A stretch of 64,000 nucleotides of DNA, from contig VGJW01000003.1 in NCBI GenBank assembly GCA_016867265.1, forward strand, positions 1 through 64,000. The letters run 5' to 3'. The stretch is from Candidatus Tanganyikabacteria bacterium (GTDB lineage Bacteria; Cyanobacteriota; Sericytochromatia; S15B-MN24; VGJW01). Position numbers and translations under genes: made by a program. Of the stretch, positions 7,946-17,055 are shown piece after piece (the stretch's first letter is position 1; every line of letters starts with the position of its first letter). The notes beneath the pieces are model-generated. The model did not search any database. It was not told the DNA's origin and saw only the letters and a list, made by a program, of their open reading frames with translations.

Positions 7946-8614
7946 TCAGCGGCCGCCGGCCATCGCATCCGACATCCGGGCAAGGCGGCGTTCGGTATCC
8001 TCGAGGCCCAGCATGGCCCGCCGGACCAGATTCAGCGCCCTTGATTCGGCGGGGGAGGGGCGACCGAACGGGCTGCTGTGGAGATCCTCGTGCAGGGCCT
8101 TCATCTCGGAGGCGAGCAGGCCGTGCCGTTCCAGGGCGCGTTCCGTCAGCCCCTGGGCCACGCTCATCGCCTTGCGGCCATCGGGCATGGGGACGCCGGC
8201 CTCGGCATGCCGGACCGCCTCGAGCACGCCCTGCATGTCTGTCCGGATGTCCGTGAGCAGGCCGAAGCCCGTCAACAGGCGCGTCATCCGCGCGTCCTCG
8301 TCGGCTTCCTCTCCCGGTCCGGGATAGGTCGCAGGCAGGATCTCGGACAGCGCCGCCTTGAGCGTGCGGGTGTCGCGCTCAGCGTCCGCGATGACCTGCA
8401 GGACCTGGCCGCGGAGGGCGGCAAGGCCCTGCTGCTGCTTGCCCAGCGACAGGCGATCGGGTCGAAGCACGCCGGCAACGTGAGGCTTGGCGATGGGATC
8501 CGCGCTGTTGCCGGGGGTGGCGGTTGCGGTGGCTTGGGAACCGATGAAAAGCGAAAACAAGACAAGGTCTCCGAATGGGTGGGGGCTGCGTGGCCCCTGC
8601 CGTATTGTCGGCAC
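7946..8614 (-). CDS. Helical protein of unknown function
   Basis: A 222-residue protein whose first 30 residues contain a short hydrophobic stretch (FGDLVLFSLFIGSQATATA) that could be a signal peptide if translation starts at MPTIRQ. The rest is helical and charged (for example LGKQQQGLAALRGQVLQVI, LTERALERHGLLASEMKALHEDL) with no cysteines or recognised motif. It lies convergent to the unknown gene ending at 7939 and downstream of selO on the same strand. Function unknown; a periplasmic helical-bundle protein is possible. Confidence 0.6.
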   Translation of the reverse strand: MPTIRQGPRSPHPFGDLVLFSLFIGSQATATATPGNSADPIAKPHVAGVLRPDRLSLGKQQQGLAALRGQVLQVIADAERDTRTLKAALSEILPATYPGPGEEADEDARMTRLLTGFGLLTDIRTDMQGVLEAVRHAEAGVPMPDGRKAMSVAQGLTERALERHGLLASEMKALHEDLHSSPFGRPSPAESRALNLVRRAMLGLEDTERRLARMSDAMAGGR

Positions 8615-8688
8615 CCGGAGACGTCGCCTGTGCCGGAGTAGCCCAAGGAGGGGTTAAGCGACAGCCAAGAAACGTTGAATTTGCTCGG

Positions 8689-10245
8689 CTACGAACTGCA
8701 GGAAAGCGTCGCGCAGCCTGGCGTATCCGCGGCCCATGCCGGTGGTCGGGCCACGAGGTCCTCGATGCCCGCGCGGTCCGTCCAGGGATCCCGTAGTGCC
8801 GCGACAAGCCGCTGCAGCGGACGGTTGTCCCCTTTTTCCGAGGCGCGGATGGCCTCCAGCAGCAGATGGTTGCGGGGAATCAGCAGCGGGTTGCTTCGGT
8901 CCATGCGTGTGCGACGCGCCACGTCGGGCCAACTGTCCGCGCGGACACGTGCCTGCCAGCGCATGACCCAGGCCGCAAGTGCCTGTCTCGCATCGTCGCC
9001 GGCTTGCTCGGGCAGGGCGCCGGCCATCATGGCCGGATCGAAAGATACGGCCGGATCCACGCGGCCCAGCAAGCGGTGGAAAAGCGTGCGGTCCGCCTGC
9101 GTTGCCTCGAGCATCGTCCACATGGTCGCGATCAGTTCATCGTCCGAGGGTCCGCGGTGTGCGGCGAGCCCCAACTTGGCGGCCATGCCCCCCCTGTCCT
9201 CGGTCGCGTAGGTTTCCTGATAGGCCTCGAGGCCCGCTTGCAGGGCGTCGAGGTCCAGGCCCAGCGGCAGCAGGGCCTCGGCGAGGCGCGCCAGGTTCCA
9301 TCCTGCGATCACGGGTTGTCGGGCGTAGCAGTAGCGCCTGCCCGCGAAATCCGTCGTATTGGGCGTGAAGTCGGGTGCATGGTCGGACAGCCATCCGAAC
9401 GGCCCGTAGTCGATCGTCAGGCCGAGGATGCTCATGTTGTCCGTGTTCATGACCCCGTGCACGAAGCCGAGATGCATCCAGCGGGCGACCATGCGGGCCG
9501 TCCGGCGGCAGACTTCGTGGAAGAGTGCCGTCCATGCCTCGGGACCGGGTGGACCCAGGCCCGGATAATGCCGGGTCAGGACATGATTGATCAGGGCCTC
9601 GAGCAGCTGGTTTTCCTGCTGCGCGGCCAGGATCTGGAAATGCCCGAAGCGTACGAAGGAGGGCGCCACGCGTGTCACGACGGCGCCAGGTTCCGGCGCG
9701 GGGTGTCCGTCGTAGAACATGTCCCGCAGGACCGGCTCGCCGGTGGCGACAAGTGCCAGGGACCGCGTCGTCGGTACCCCGAGGGCCGCCATGGCCTCGC
9801 TGCAGACGTGCTCCCGCAGGGATGATCGCAGCACGGCCCGGCCATCGGCGTGCCTTGAATAGGGCGTAAGGCCCGCGCCCTTGAGCTGCAGGTCCTGCAT
9901 CGTCCCGTGGCGATCCCGGAGGGCCCCGATGACGGTGGCCCGGCCGTCACCCAGCTGGCCTGCCCAGTTCCCGAATTGATGGCCGCCGTAGCGCGAGGCC
10001 CAGGGCATCAAGCCTTCGTGGGTCCAGCGACCAGCGAGCTGGGCGATGACGTCCACGTCGGGCTCGGGCAGGCTGAGGTCCTCGGCCAGTGCGGCGGACC
10101 AGTCGAGCAGGGCGGGGGCCGGCGGTGGCTCAGGCGGCGCGGGCGACCAGAGTACGCCGCGCACCTGGCGCGGTTCCGGAAGGATCCGTTCCTCGCCTGG
10201 CAGGTCGAGGGCGAAGCTGGAGGGGACGAGGTTCAGGAACGGCAC
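8689..10245 (-). CDS. selO: SelO/YdiU-family protein adenylyltransferase
   Basis: SelO proteins are pseudokinases that transfer AMP from ATP to Ser, Thr or Tyr of target proteins, in E. coli linked to oxidative stress. The 518-residue length fits the family. Visible hallmarks are YGGHQFGNWAGQLGDGRA, the ATP-contacting lysine in LQLKGAGLTPYSR, the metal-binding HGVMNTDNMSILG, the IDYGPFGWLD-type segment, and the conserved C-terminal CSS found in prokaryotic SelO. It starts with MPFLNLVPSSF and is nine bases from the end of the DUF2330 gene upstream, so it may be the last gene of that transcription unit. Confidence 0.96.
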   Translation of the reverse strand: MPFLNLVPSSFALDLPGEERILPEPRQVRGVLWSPAPPEPPPAPALLDWSAALAEDLSLPEPDVDVIAQLAGRWTHEGLMPWASRYGGHQFGNWAGQLGDGRATVIGALRDRHGTMQDLQLKGAGLTPYSRHADGRAVLRSSLREHVCSEAMAALGVPTTRSLALVATGEPVLRDMFYDGHPAPEPGAVVTRVAPSFVRFGHFQILAAQQENQLLEALINHVLTRHYPGLGPPGPEAWTALFHEVCRRTARMVARWMHLGFVHGVMNTDNMSILGLTIDYGPFGWLSDHAPDFTPNTTDFAGRRYCYARQPVIAGWNLARLAEALLPLGLDLDALQAGLEAYQETYATEDRGGMAAKLGLAAHRGPSDDELIATMWTMLEATQADRTLFHRLLGRVDPAVSFDPAMMAGALPEQAGDDARQALAAWVMRWQARVRADSWPDVARRTRMDRSNPLLIPRNHLLLEAIRASEKGDNRPLQRLVAALRDPWTDRAGIEDLVARPPAWAADTPGCATLSCSS

Positions 10246-10254
10246 GTTGCCATC

Positions 10255-11664
10255 CTAGCGCTTCCAGAGATTCTTCCACCATGGTTCCGGCGGCGCTTCG
10301 GGGCCCAGGCCGGCTTGGCGGCGCAGCTTGCCGACGGGCCAGCCTGTCAGGTTCGCGGCCGTTCGGATCTCCTCGTCCTGGCGTCGCTTCACGGAATCCT
10401 TGTACGCATTGCCTTCCGGGCAGGCGGCCGGTCCAGTCCAGGGGTGCTGGAGCACGAAGCGGACCTGGAAGTTCTCGCGGTCCCGGGTTTCCTGGAAGAC
10501 GAGGTCTTCGGGGAAGGTGTCCGAGGCGTAGCGGACATGCAGGCGCGTCACGACCGCCTCTACGGGGCCGCCGGCGGACTGGGGCATGCGGCGTCGGCCC
10601 GCGGGCACGCCGGGAGGTGCGCCGCCATCCGGACCCTCGTCCAGCCACCAGACGCCCAATTGGCGCAGTTGGTCGGCCGAGAGCGGGTCAGCGGCGCAGG
10701 GGTCGCACCAACCCATGTCCCAGAAGTGCTCGGTGAAGACGGCGCGACGGTCCTCGCGCTTCCAGGCGGTCTCGAACATCGCCTTGTAGAAGCTCTTGAA
10801 GTCCTTCTTGAGGTGGACGGGGATCGTCTTGCCCGTCGGCAACTTGACGGTAGGGTAGTTGGTGGTCTCGACCCTACCCTTGCGGGTGATGGCGTAGACC
10901 AGCAGGTCTTGGGGGCCGTTGGCATTGGCCATGCCGAGGCGGATCGGCAGCATGAACTTCGGGCTCTCGAAGGCGAACTGCAGCGGTCGCAGGTGCTGCA
11001 GGCCAGTCTTGGCCTGCTCGCCCAGATTGACCTTGGCCACGAAGAACTTGTGGCCGGTGCGGATGTAGGGCGCGAGCGCCTTGCGGGCCTTCGGCGGGAT
11101 GCGGTAGCCATTCTGGCGCAGCCACGTCTCGAGGCCCGTGGATTCTCGCGCCGACAGGATCAGGATGTCGTACTCACCCACGGTGTATTGCGCCTCGATG
11201 ACGACACCCAGGTCACGTTCGGCTCGGGCGGACTTGGCCATCGGTGCACCCGCCGGTGCCGACATCATGCGTTCGTCGAGCATCCCCCGGCGCCGCATGT
11301 CGCTGCACGGGTCGTCGTCGAAGTACTCGACGAGGCGCGGTGCCGTGAAGGCGTCCAGATGGTCGAAGACGGCCCGATCGGCGACATTGACCTGCTCGCG
11401 GGTCAAGATGGCGGGCACCGGGACGACCATGGCGAATTCCTTGAGCGGGCCCTTGTAGTCGCTGGCCATCCCGATGACGGTGCGATTGCCGTCGCGGACC
11501 ATCACGACGCGCGACGTCTCGTTGTAAAGCGAGGCATCGGCCTTGGCGACGTAGAAGCCGCAGAAGGCAAGCGCCCGGGGCGTGGCGGCCAGGGTTGCGA
11601 CCAGTGCGGCGATGGCCAGCAGGCCAAGGCGGCGACGGTCAGGACGGAACACTTGCTGGGGCAT
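10255..11664 (-). CDS. Secreted DUF2330-type protein
   Basis: A 469-residue exported protein of the DUF2330 type, whose biochemical role is unknown. The start is set at ATG 11664 because it opens a clear signal peptide (basic RPDRRR, then a hydrophobic stretch, Ala-Leu-Ala cleavage near residue 34) followed by the family's mature start FCGFYVAKADASLYN. Typical blocks are VVMVRDGNRT, FAMVVPVP and YDILILSA. The frame is open further upstream, but that part overlaps the RnfD-like gene. Mature Cys residues may form disulphides. It overlaps the RnfD-like gene by 26 bases and so is probably coupled to it. Confidence 0.9.
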   Translation of the reverse strand: MPQQVFRPDRRRLGLLAIAALVATLAATPRALAFCGFYVAKADASLYNETSRVVMVRDGNRTVIGMASDYKGPLKEFAMVVPVPAILTREQVNVADRAVFDHLDAFTAPRLVEYFDDDPCSDMRRRGMLDERMMSAPAGAPMAKSARAERDLGVVIEAQYTVGEYDILILSARESTGLETWLRQNGYRIPPKARKALAPYIRTGHKFFVAKVNLGEQAKTGLQHLRPLQFAFESPKFMLPIRLGMANANGPQDLLVYAITRKGRVETTNYPTVKLPTGKTIPVHLKKDFKSFYKAMFETAWKREDRRAVFTEHFWDMGWCDPCAADPLSADQLRQLGVWWLDEGPDGGAPPGVPAGRRRMPQSAGGPVEAVVTRLHVRYASDTFPEDLVFQETRDRENFQVRFVLQHPWTGPAACPEGNAYKDSVKRRQDEEIRTAANLTGWPVGKLRRQAGLGPEAPPEPWWKNLWKR

Positions 11665-12493
11665 CAAGGAGGCCTCGGGGGGGGGGCGGCGTGGGCCACT
11701 GGTGCCTTGCAGCACGCAGCAGGCGATCGAGCAGGGGAACGAGCGGGGTGCACAGGGCGAGCGCCACGATGGGGCCGTGGGGTCGGTAAAGTCCGAACTG
11801 CCACGTGAAGGCAACCAGGGCCACGGTCGCCGCGTGCACGTATCGGGCAGCCCGGTGGTCCGGAGTCGTCCGCGGGTCAGAGATCATGAAGAACGAAAAC
11901 AGGACCAAGGAGCCCGTCGTGAACTGATGGCCCAGAACGGCCCAGTTCTGCCCCAGCCAGCCGATGCGTCCGGCGCAAAGCGCCAGCCAGCAGGCGAGGA
12001 AGCCCAGGGCGCTGTCCATGCGTCCGGCACGCAGCGTCACGCCCAGGCCCAGCATCAGGATCCAGCCCGCGATGATCCAGGCGTGTCCCCATTGGCCGGG
12101 CGAGGTCCACGCACCGGGAAGCAGTGCCATGGCAAGCAAGACGCCCAGGTTGGCCGGGTTGAAGATGGCCTTGTCCTGCCAGCGCAAGGTGAACTTGGCA
12201 ACCACGGCGACCGTGGCGCAGAGCGGATGGACCCAGAGGTTGTCCGCGCGGACCAGCAGGCTGAGCCCGAGGCCCGTGATGGCGGCGCTGGCGAGGTTGC
12301 GTCCCTTGCCCAAGGCCAATTGCCAGCCAAGGGCCGTACCGAGGCAGAGGGCGACCTGGACAGGCTGCAGTGAAAAGTCTCGGACGAGCACACCGAAGAG
12401 CAGCAAGCTGCCTAGGAAAGCCAGTTGCAGGATCCGGGGATCCTCGCGGGAGAGCCTCAGCACGCGGTGTGCGTCGTCGTCAGGGCTGGTCAC
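11639..12493 (-). CDS. RnfD/NqrB-like membrane protein
   Basis: A 284-residue, multi-spanning protein of the RnfD/NqrB type, subunits of sodium-translocating electron-transport complexes. Evidence is the segment KAIFNPANLGVLLAM, the FFMISDPRTTPD block that is typical of these subunits, and eight or so hydrophobic segments. No other rnf or nqr genes are in the window, so it is an isolated relative and not part of a visible Rnf operon; pairing with DUF2330 is the only context. The covalent-flavin threonine of true RnfD cannot be assigned with certainty. The gene overlaps the upstream lipoprotein gene by 14 bases. Confidence 0.82.
   Translation of the reverse strand: MTSPDDDAHRVLRLSREDPRILQLAFLGSLLLFGVLVRDFSLQPVQVALCLGTALGWQLALGKGRNLASAAITGLGLSLLVRADNLWVHPLCATVAVVAKFTLRWQDKAIFNPANLGVLLAMALLPGAWTSPGQWGHAWIIAGWILMLGLGVTLRAGRMDSALGFLACWLALCAGRIGWLGQNWAVLGHQFTTGSLVLFSFFMISDPRTTPDHRAARYVHAATVALVAFTWQFGLYRPHGPIVALALCTPLVPLLDRLLRAARHQWPTPPPPRGLLDAPASVPS
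11677..11686. repeat. Homopolymeric tract of 10 guanines inside the RnfD-like gene
   Basis: Ten Gs on the plus strand encode the Pro-rich tail (TPPPPRG) of the RnfD-like protein on the minus strand and lie about 12 bases upstream of the DUF2330 start codon. A length change would shift the RnfD-like C-terminus and could alter coupling to DUF2330. Confidence 0.85.
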
Positions 12494-13337
12494 CTTGGCA
12501 TTCGCCGGCGGGACAATCCTCGATGGCGGGCACGACAGGGTACAGCGTCACGCCGATCTGCGTACGGTCCGTGGAGACGCCTTCGTTGAGGACCAGGTTG
12601 AGCGGGACAGGAGAGGATGCCGAGGCCGGGTCCACGATGGCATCGGTGTAACCCAGGACCTTGCGCTTGGTCGGATCAGGGTGGCCGTCCCATGCCACGG
12701 CGAAAGCAAGGTAGCGATGGGCACCACTGCCATCGTCCGCGGCGAGGTTGCCGAATCGGATGTAGGCTGCCGCGTTTCCGTTCTGCAACAGGGATTCGCC
12801 GTCCCCGAAGTCGCGGACCATGTAACGCCGCGGTTCCTTGCGGAATCGGTTGCTGTTGTAGAGGTCCAGATACTCGAAGCTAGCCAGGCTGTTGACGCTG
12901 TGGCGCGTCGACCCGAACTTGGTCGGCGTGCCGACGATGGCCGAGATGGGCGCGGCATGGGGCGCGGCGAACCAGGCAAAGGATGCGGCCTGCAAGGGAG
13001 AGTTGCTGCCCGCGCTCGGGTAGCTGCCGCTCGTGAGCCAGCCCAGCCGAGCCACTTCGTTGGCGGCGCTCCCGAAGTCGAAGAGGCCTGCCACCACCTT
13101 GCCGATGCCGAGGTCCGCGGCGAGGCCCTGCGTCTTGCGGACGGTCGGCACGCCCAAGGCGAGGTCCACGGAAAAGTTGCCCGCATCGGCGGCCCGCATC
13201 TCGTCCCGAGCAGAGGCCGCCTGGCCTTGGACTGACGATGGGGTCGTGTGCTGCCCGGGCAGGGACAGGCAACCGCCCAAGGAGAGGGAAAGGACGCCCA
13301 GTGACACGAAGCGCCAGCGTGTGGGGGGTCGATTCAT
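12480..13337 (-). CDS. Predicted lipoprotein, unknown function
   Basis: A 285-residue protein with a lipoprotein signal peptide: Arg-containing start MNRPPTRWRF, a hydrophobic core, then the lipobox LGGC with Cys23 as the lipidated residue. The mature part is rich in Ser, Ala and Gly and in beta-strand-like segments (RYLAFAVAWDGHPDP, VPLNLVLNEGV). No enzymatic motif is seen. It precedes the RnfD-like gene with a 14-base overlap and follows another lipoprotein (13368-14321) by 30 bases, so it may belong to one envelope-protein operon. Confidence 0.78.
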   Translation of the reverse strand: MNRPPTRWRFVSLGVLSLSLGGCLSLPGQHTTPSSVQGQAASARDEMRAADAGNFSVDLALGVPTVRKTQGLAADLGIGKVVAGLFDFGSAANEVARLGWLTSGSYPSAGSNSPLQAASFAWFAAPHAAPISAIVGTPTKFGSTRHSVNSLASFEYLDLYNSNRFRKEPRRYMVRDFGDGESLLQNGNAAAYIRFGNLAADDGSGAHRYLAFAVAWDGHPDPTKRKVLGYTDAIVDPASASSPVPLNLVLNEGVSTDRTQIGVTLYPVVPAIEDCPAGECQGDQP

Positions 13338-13367
13338 AAGCTGGTCATGCCCGCCGGTCCCGGGTTT

Positions 13368-14321
13368 CTACCGGAAGCCGGAAAGGTCGTTCGTGGCCCG
13401 GGCGGAGAGCACGCGGCCGGGGGGCCACAGGCCCAGGACGTGGCGCGATGCTCCCGATGAAGTCCGGGTGTGGGCGAGAAAGCCGTCTCCGTCTGCCACG
13501 TACCGAGCGTCGCCCCTGGCCCCCCCGAGCGCGAGGTCTATCTCGGGCAAGGCGTCGAGCTTGCGCGACTCCGGCTCGTAGGCGTGAAGACCACGTGCGG
13601 ATTCGAGCAACAGGCGACGTCCCGAGGGCGGAGTGCTGCAGGACCGGACGGGACCCAGGTCCCCGGTCCGCAGCGTGCGGCCGCTGTTGTCGCGGACGTC
13701 GGCAAGGGCGACCTCACCCTGTTCGTTGTGGACGAGGATGGCGCGCAGATCCGCATCCGCCCAAGCCTCGGCGACATCACCGCCGTCCCTGGCCCAAGCC
13801 GAGGCGGCCGTGAGTCTTACGGTGCGGCCCCGGACGGGCCAAGGCCCCAGCGCCGGCCTCGCCACGCGTTGCCACAGGAAGACGTGCTCCGGCCCGTGGA
13901 AGACCAGACCGTCGCCACGCCCCGACACGGAGGGGCCCGACAGGGCGCGGCCGGGTTCACCCTCGATCAGGATGTTGCGATCCGAGCGGCGATCCCAGGC
14001 GTTGATGCGGCCGTCCCTGTCGAGAAAGACCAGAGATTCCGGGCCGGGGCCCAGCACGGGGTTGCCGATGCCCGCGCCCGGCACCATGACCACCTCGGCG
14101 TTGCGGGGCAAGGCGAGGAACAGGTTGGATGCCTCGCCGGAAATGAAGGGCAGGTTCGTGTCGAGAATGCCCGGTGTCGCGGATGCAACCAGGGCGGTTG
14201 CCAGTTGGTCTGCTCTGCCGGGGCCGTTTGCGTCCGGGGGCGGGGTGGGCGTCTGCGGGATACCGGAGCAGCCCACCAGGATCAGGAGCCCTGTGAACGC
14301 GGGAGGACGAGCGCGCGGCAT
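13368..14321 (-). CDS. Predicted lipoprotein, propeller-like
   Basis: A 317-residue protein with lipobox LVGC (Cys18). The mature part has repeated units ending in hydrophobic strands followed by D/N-G turns (LVFLDRDGRINAWD, DLRAILVHNEQGEVALADV, GLHAYEPESRKLDAL), as in WD- or NHL-like beta-propellers. No catalytic residues are visible. It is the first gene of a probable run (lipoprotein, lipoprotein, RnfD-like, DUF2330, selO). The propeller assignment is inference from repeat spacing, not a family match. Confidence 0.72.
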   Translation of the reverse strand: MPRARPPAFTGLLILVGCSGIPQTPTPPPDANGPGRADQLATALVASATPGILDTNLPFISGEASNLFLALPRNAEVVMVPGAGIGNPVLGPGPESLVFLDRDGRINAWDRRSDRNILIEGEPGRALSGPSVSGRGDGLVFHGPEHVFLWQRVARPALGPWPVRGRTVRLTAASAWARDGGDVAEAWADADLRAILVHNEQGEVALADVRDNSGRTLRTGDLGPVRSCSTPPSGRRLLLESARGLHAYEPESRKLDALPEIDLALGGARGDARYVADGDGFLAHTRTSSGASRHVLGLWPPGRVLSARATNDLSGFR

Positions 14322-14413
14322 CGCGCTTCATGATCGTGTTTCCGGCAGCGCAGGTACCCGATCGGACGGCCGACCTAGTCGGTCCGCTGGGATAGCCCCC
14401 ATACCTGTCGGGG

Positions 14414-14419
14414 TACAAT
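14414..14419 (+). promoter_or_regulatory. Candidate -10 box (TACAAT) for the oxygenase gene
   Basis: TACAAT is a five-of-six match to the bacterial -10 consensus and lies about 34 bases before the ATG at 14453, with a GGAGG in between. No good -35 hexamer is seen at the expected distance, so the call rests on the -10 alone. Confidence 0.4.
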
Positions 14420-14452
14420 CGGGCGGTTTCAAGCTTGCCGGAGGCCCGCCCG

Positions 14453-15421
14453 ATGTCTGCTGTCGCTCCCTCGATTCCCGTGGTGCGCTTGGACGATTAC
14501 CGCAGCGGCGATGCGGAGCGTCGCGGAAACTTCGTTCGCGCCTTGGGCGAGGGACTCGAGCACTACGGGTTCGTGACGCTGGACGGCCACGGCGTCGACC
14601 ACGGCTTGATTCGCCAGGCCTACGACCTTTTCGCAGCCTTCTTCGCACTGCCCGAGGAGGTCAAGCTGGCCTACGCCGGCGTCGAGGGCGGCCAGCGCGG
14701 TTACATCCCCTACGGTCGGGAGCATGCCAAGAACAATCCCGTGGGTGACCTGAAAGAGTTCTGGCATGTGGGTCGGGACTTGCCCGGTGACCATCTCTAC
14801 CATGGCCACTACCCGCCCAATGTATGGCCGCGCGAGATTCCGGGTCTCGAGGGCACCATGCGTGCCCTCTATGGCCAACTGGATGCCTGCGTGTCGTCGC
14901 TGCTGGAGGCCCTCGCCGACTACTTCGGCCTGTCCCGCCGCACGTTCGCGGACATGGTCGTCGATGGCAATTCAGTCATGCGGGCCATCTACTATCCGCC
15001 CGTGACGGGGACGATCCCGCCGGGGGCCGTGCGTGCCGCTGCCCACGAGGACATAAATATCATTACCTTGCTTTGCGAGGCCACCTCGTCCGGCCTCGAG
15101 TTGCTGACCCGGGATGCGGCGTGGTTGCCCATCTCGGCCCTCGAAGGACAAATCGTCGTCGACTCGGGGGACATGCTGCAGCGTGTCACGAACGGTCGTA
15201 TCCCGGCCACGACCCATCGGGTGGTGAATCCGGACGATGGGCATCAAGGGGCACGCTACTCGATGCCGTTCTTCGTGCATCCTTACAGTGCCTGCGATCT
15301 CTCGGTGCTCGATGCATTCGTCACACCTGAGCAACCTGCACGATGGGCCCCGATCACGGCCGACGCCTACCTCAAGGAGAGGTTGCGGCAGATCGGCCTG
15401 ATGCGGGGCCCCGTGATGTAG
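14453..15421 (+). CDS. Isopenicillin-N-synthase-like 2-oxoglutarate/Fe(II) oxygenase
   Basis: A non-haem iron dioxygenase of the isopenicillin N synthase / gibberellin oxidase-like superfamily. Iron ligands read as His198 and Asp200 in AAAHEDINIITLL (HxD) and His255 in PATTHRVVNP. The co-substrate carboxylate site is the R268-x-S270 pair in GARYSMPFF. The N-terminal domain (VVRLDDYRSG ... HYGFVTLDGHGVD) is that of DIOX_N. It could use 2-oxoglutarate; the substrate is unknown. Start at ATG 14453 follows GGAGG by eight bases. It is monocistronic, convergent with the cytochrome gene nine bases downstream. Confidence 0.93.
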   Translation: MSAVAPSIPVVRLDDYRSGDAERRGNFVRALGEGLEHYGFVTLDGHGVDHGLIRQAYDLFAAFFALPEEVKLAYAGVEGGQRGYIPYGREHAKNNPVGDLKEFWHVGRDLPGDHLYHGHYPPNVWPREIPGLEGTMRALYGQLDACVSSLLEALADYFGLSRRTFADMVVDGNSVMRAIYYPPVTGTIPPGAVRAAAHEDINIITLLCEATSSGLELLTRDAAWLPISALEGQIVVDSGDMLQRVTNGRIPATTHRVVNPDDGHQGARYSMPFFVHPYSACDLSVLDAFVTPEQPARWAPITADAYLKERLRQIGLMRGPVM

Positions 15422-15430
15422 CCCGAGGTC

Positions 15431-15811
15431 CTAGTCGACCGGGGTGCCTGCCGCGGCCCAGGCCTTGAGCATGGCGATCTGGTCCGGGCTGATCGAGCCG
15501 GGCTTGCGGGGCGGCATACGGCCGCTCTCGATGGCGGTGACGATGCGGTCGATGTTGCCGCTGATTGCTTCGGTGCGCGGCGTGCCGTCCTTCTCGAACA
15601 TGGGCAGCGGCGCGAACAGCCGGCCGGCGTTGTGGCAAGAGGCGCAGTTGTTCTTGAGCAGGGGCAGCACGTCCTTCTGGAAGGAGGGCGCTGCCTGACG
15701 GGCGCGCAGCGTGTTGGATGTCACCTGGCGCATGCCGGGCTGGGCACCGCAGCCGGCAAGGATCGCGGGCAGGACCACCAGGGCGCTCAGGGCGTAAGAC
15801 TTAAAAGGCAT
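15431..15811 (-). CDS. c-type cytochrome lipoprotein, single haem
   Basis: A 126-residue exported lipoprotein. The lipobox is LAGC (Cys21) and the haem attachment site is CASCH (C56, C59, H60), with Met99 in SGRMPP as the likely sixth haem ligand. The size and the spacing between the CxxCH and the Met fit a small class I cytochrome c. It is probably anchored at the membrane and passes electrons in the periplasm. Its leader region at 15812-15868 is AT-rich and free of genes, which suggests its own promoter. Confidence 0.9.
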   Translation of the reverse strand: MPFKSYALSALVVLPAILAGCGAQPGMRQVTSNTLRARQAAPSFQKDVLPLLKNNCASCHNAGRLFAPLPMFEKDGTPRTEAISGNIDRIVTAIESGRMPPRKPGSISPDQIAMLKAWAAAGTPVD

Positions 15812-15868
15812 CAGTGTCTCCGGAATAAGGTCGCGAGGTCAGGAGAACGTTACCAAGTCTTGTGGGTG
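15812..15868 (-). promoter_or_regulatory. AT-rich intergenic region before the cytochrome gene
   Basis: This 57-base gap between two minus-strand genes is unusually rich in A and T for this genome (reverse strand CCTAAACAAAATGTTTATTA). It precedes the cytochrome start codon and follows the DUF-type gene at 15869. It probably holds the cytochrome promoter, but no convincing -35/-10 pair can be fixed. Confidence 0.4.
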
Positions 15869-16984
15869 TTAATAAACATTTTGTTTAGGGATTGTTTCGC
15901 TTTTGTTCTTCAGGGGCTGGTCCAGGCCGACCTCAGCCACCAGTTGCCCGCCCTCGAGCCTGACGCGGGACAGGGGCCAATTCGGGTCGGAGAGCGCCGC
16001 GACGGACATGCGGATGCCCTCTTTCGCGATTTCCGCCGGAATGCCCTTGGCGCGAATCTGGTTCCGGATGGCCTCCCAGAGGGCCCTGGCCGGGACGTCC
16101 GGCGTCAGGACCAGGTGACGGCCGGTGGCGCGTGCCGTGAGGCCCAGCGGCACCCGGGCTTCGCGGGTTCCGGGCAGCATGGGCCCGAGAATCGCGCTCA
16201 GGCCCGGAAGAAGCGTGCCTTCGAGGCGCCATTTGTCCGGACCCGGCACCACGCGGTCCAGCTGGACGATCCCGTCGAGACGACGCGCCAGCAAGTCGCC
16301 GACGAAGGCAGGATCCAGCCGCACCTGTGCCTGGCGGTCGCCTTGTACCGCCGGCGTCGTGCCTGGCGTTGCCACGATCAGCCGCTCGGGTCCATCGGCG
16401 CGAATCTCAGGTTCGCCATCGAGGCCGATGCCCGGCAAGACTGCCGAAAGGGGCATCTCGAAGGCCTTGCCGACGAGGTCCCACGCGACGGGATGGCCCT
16501 GGGCAGCCGTTTCCCGGGCGGCTTTGGCCATCATCCAGTTGTCGAGCCAGCGTGGTCCGGGGTGCTGGAAGCCGGTCACGACGATGCGCAGGATCTGGCC
16601 ACGGAAAGCCGGACGGCCATCGAGGCGGAACGGGATGCGGACCAGGCCGCCGAGCAGCCGGTAGTGTCCCGACAGGGCAAAGGACTTGCCGTCCGGTGCG
16701 AACTGGGCGTTCGTCTCCTCGAGGCCGCGCTGGGCGCGAAGCATCTGGTTGAGCGCCCGCTCGACCAAGGTGCGCGACAGCTCGACGCCTCCGCCGATGC
16801 GCACGCTTCCCGGGCCAGCCGTCCGCACCGTCAGATCGGCATCGCGGACGATGGCCTTCCAGTCCGGACCCGACGGTTTCAGCACGGGCGACTTCAGGGG
16901 TTCGCGCCGTGGTTTGCCCTCGGCACGACGTGGCGGAGGGCTTGCAAGGAACTGCGACAGGTCACGCACGAGGGGTCGGGGCAT
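15869..16984 (-). CDS. Protein of unknown function, tandem beta-rich domains
   Basis: A 371-residue protein. The N-terminus (MPRPLVRDLSQFL) carries no clear signal peptide. The rest is made of beta-strand-rich segments with amphipathic helices (VELSRTLVERALNQMLRAQ, HYRLLGGLVRIPFRLDGRP, VRLDPAFVGDLLARRLDG). The pattern of a long helix followed by strands is repeated and resembles DUF2993/LmeA-like or TULIP-type lipid-binding domains, but I do not claim membership. It ends 58 bases before the cytochrome gene and starts 72 bases after msrA's stop. Confidence 0.7.
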   Translation of the reverse strand: MPRPLVRDLSQFLASPPPRRAEGKPRREPLKSPVLKPSGPDWKAIVRDADLTVRTAGPGSVRIGGGVELSRTLVERALNQMLRAQRGLEETNAQFAPDGKSFALSGHYRLLGGLVRIPFRLDGRPAFRGQILRIVVTGFQHPGPRWLDNWMMAKAARETAAQGHPVAWDLVGKAFEMPLSAVLPGIGLDGEPEIRADGPERLIVATPGTTPAVQGDRQAQVRLDPAFVGDLLARRLDGIVQLDRVVPGPDKWRLEGTLLPGLSAILGPMLPGTREARVPLGLTARATGRHLVLTPDVPARALWEAIRNQIRAKGIPAEIAKEGIRMSVAALSDPNWPLSRVRLEGGQLVAEVGLDQPLKNKSETIPKQNVY

Positions 16985-17055
16985 GCTGCAGGCCTTGTCG
17001 GCTTCGTCGGCCCGAAACCGACCTTGATCGAGGTTGTCTCCCGGCGCAGCTTTGT

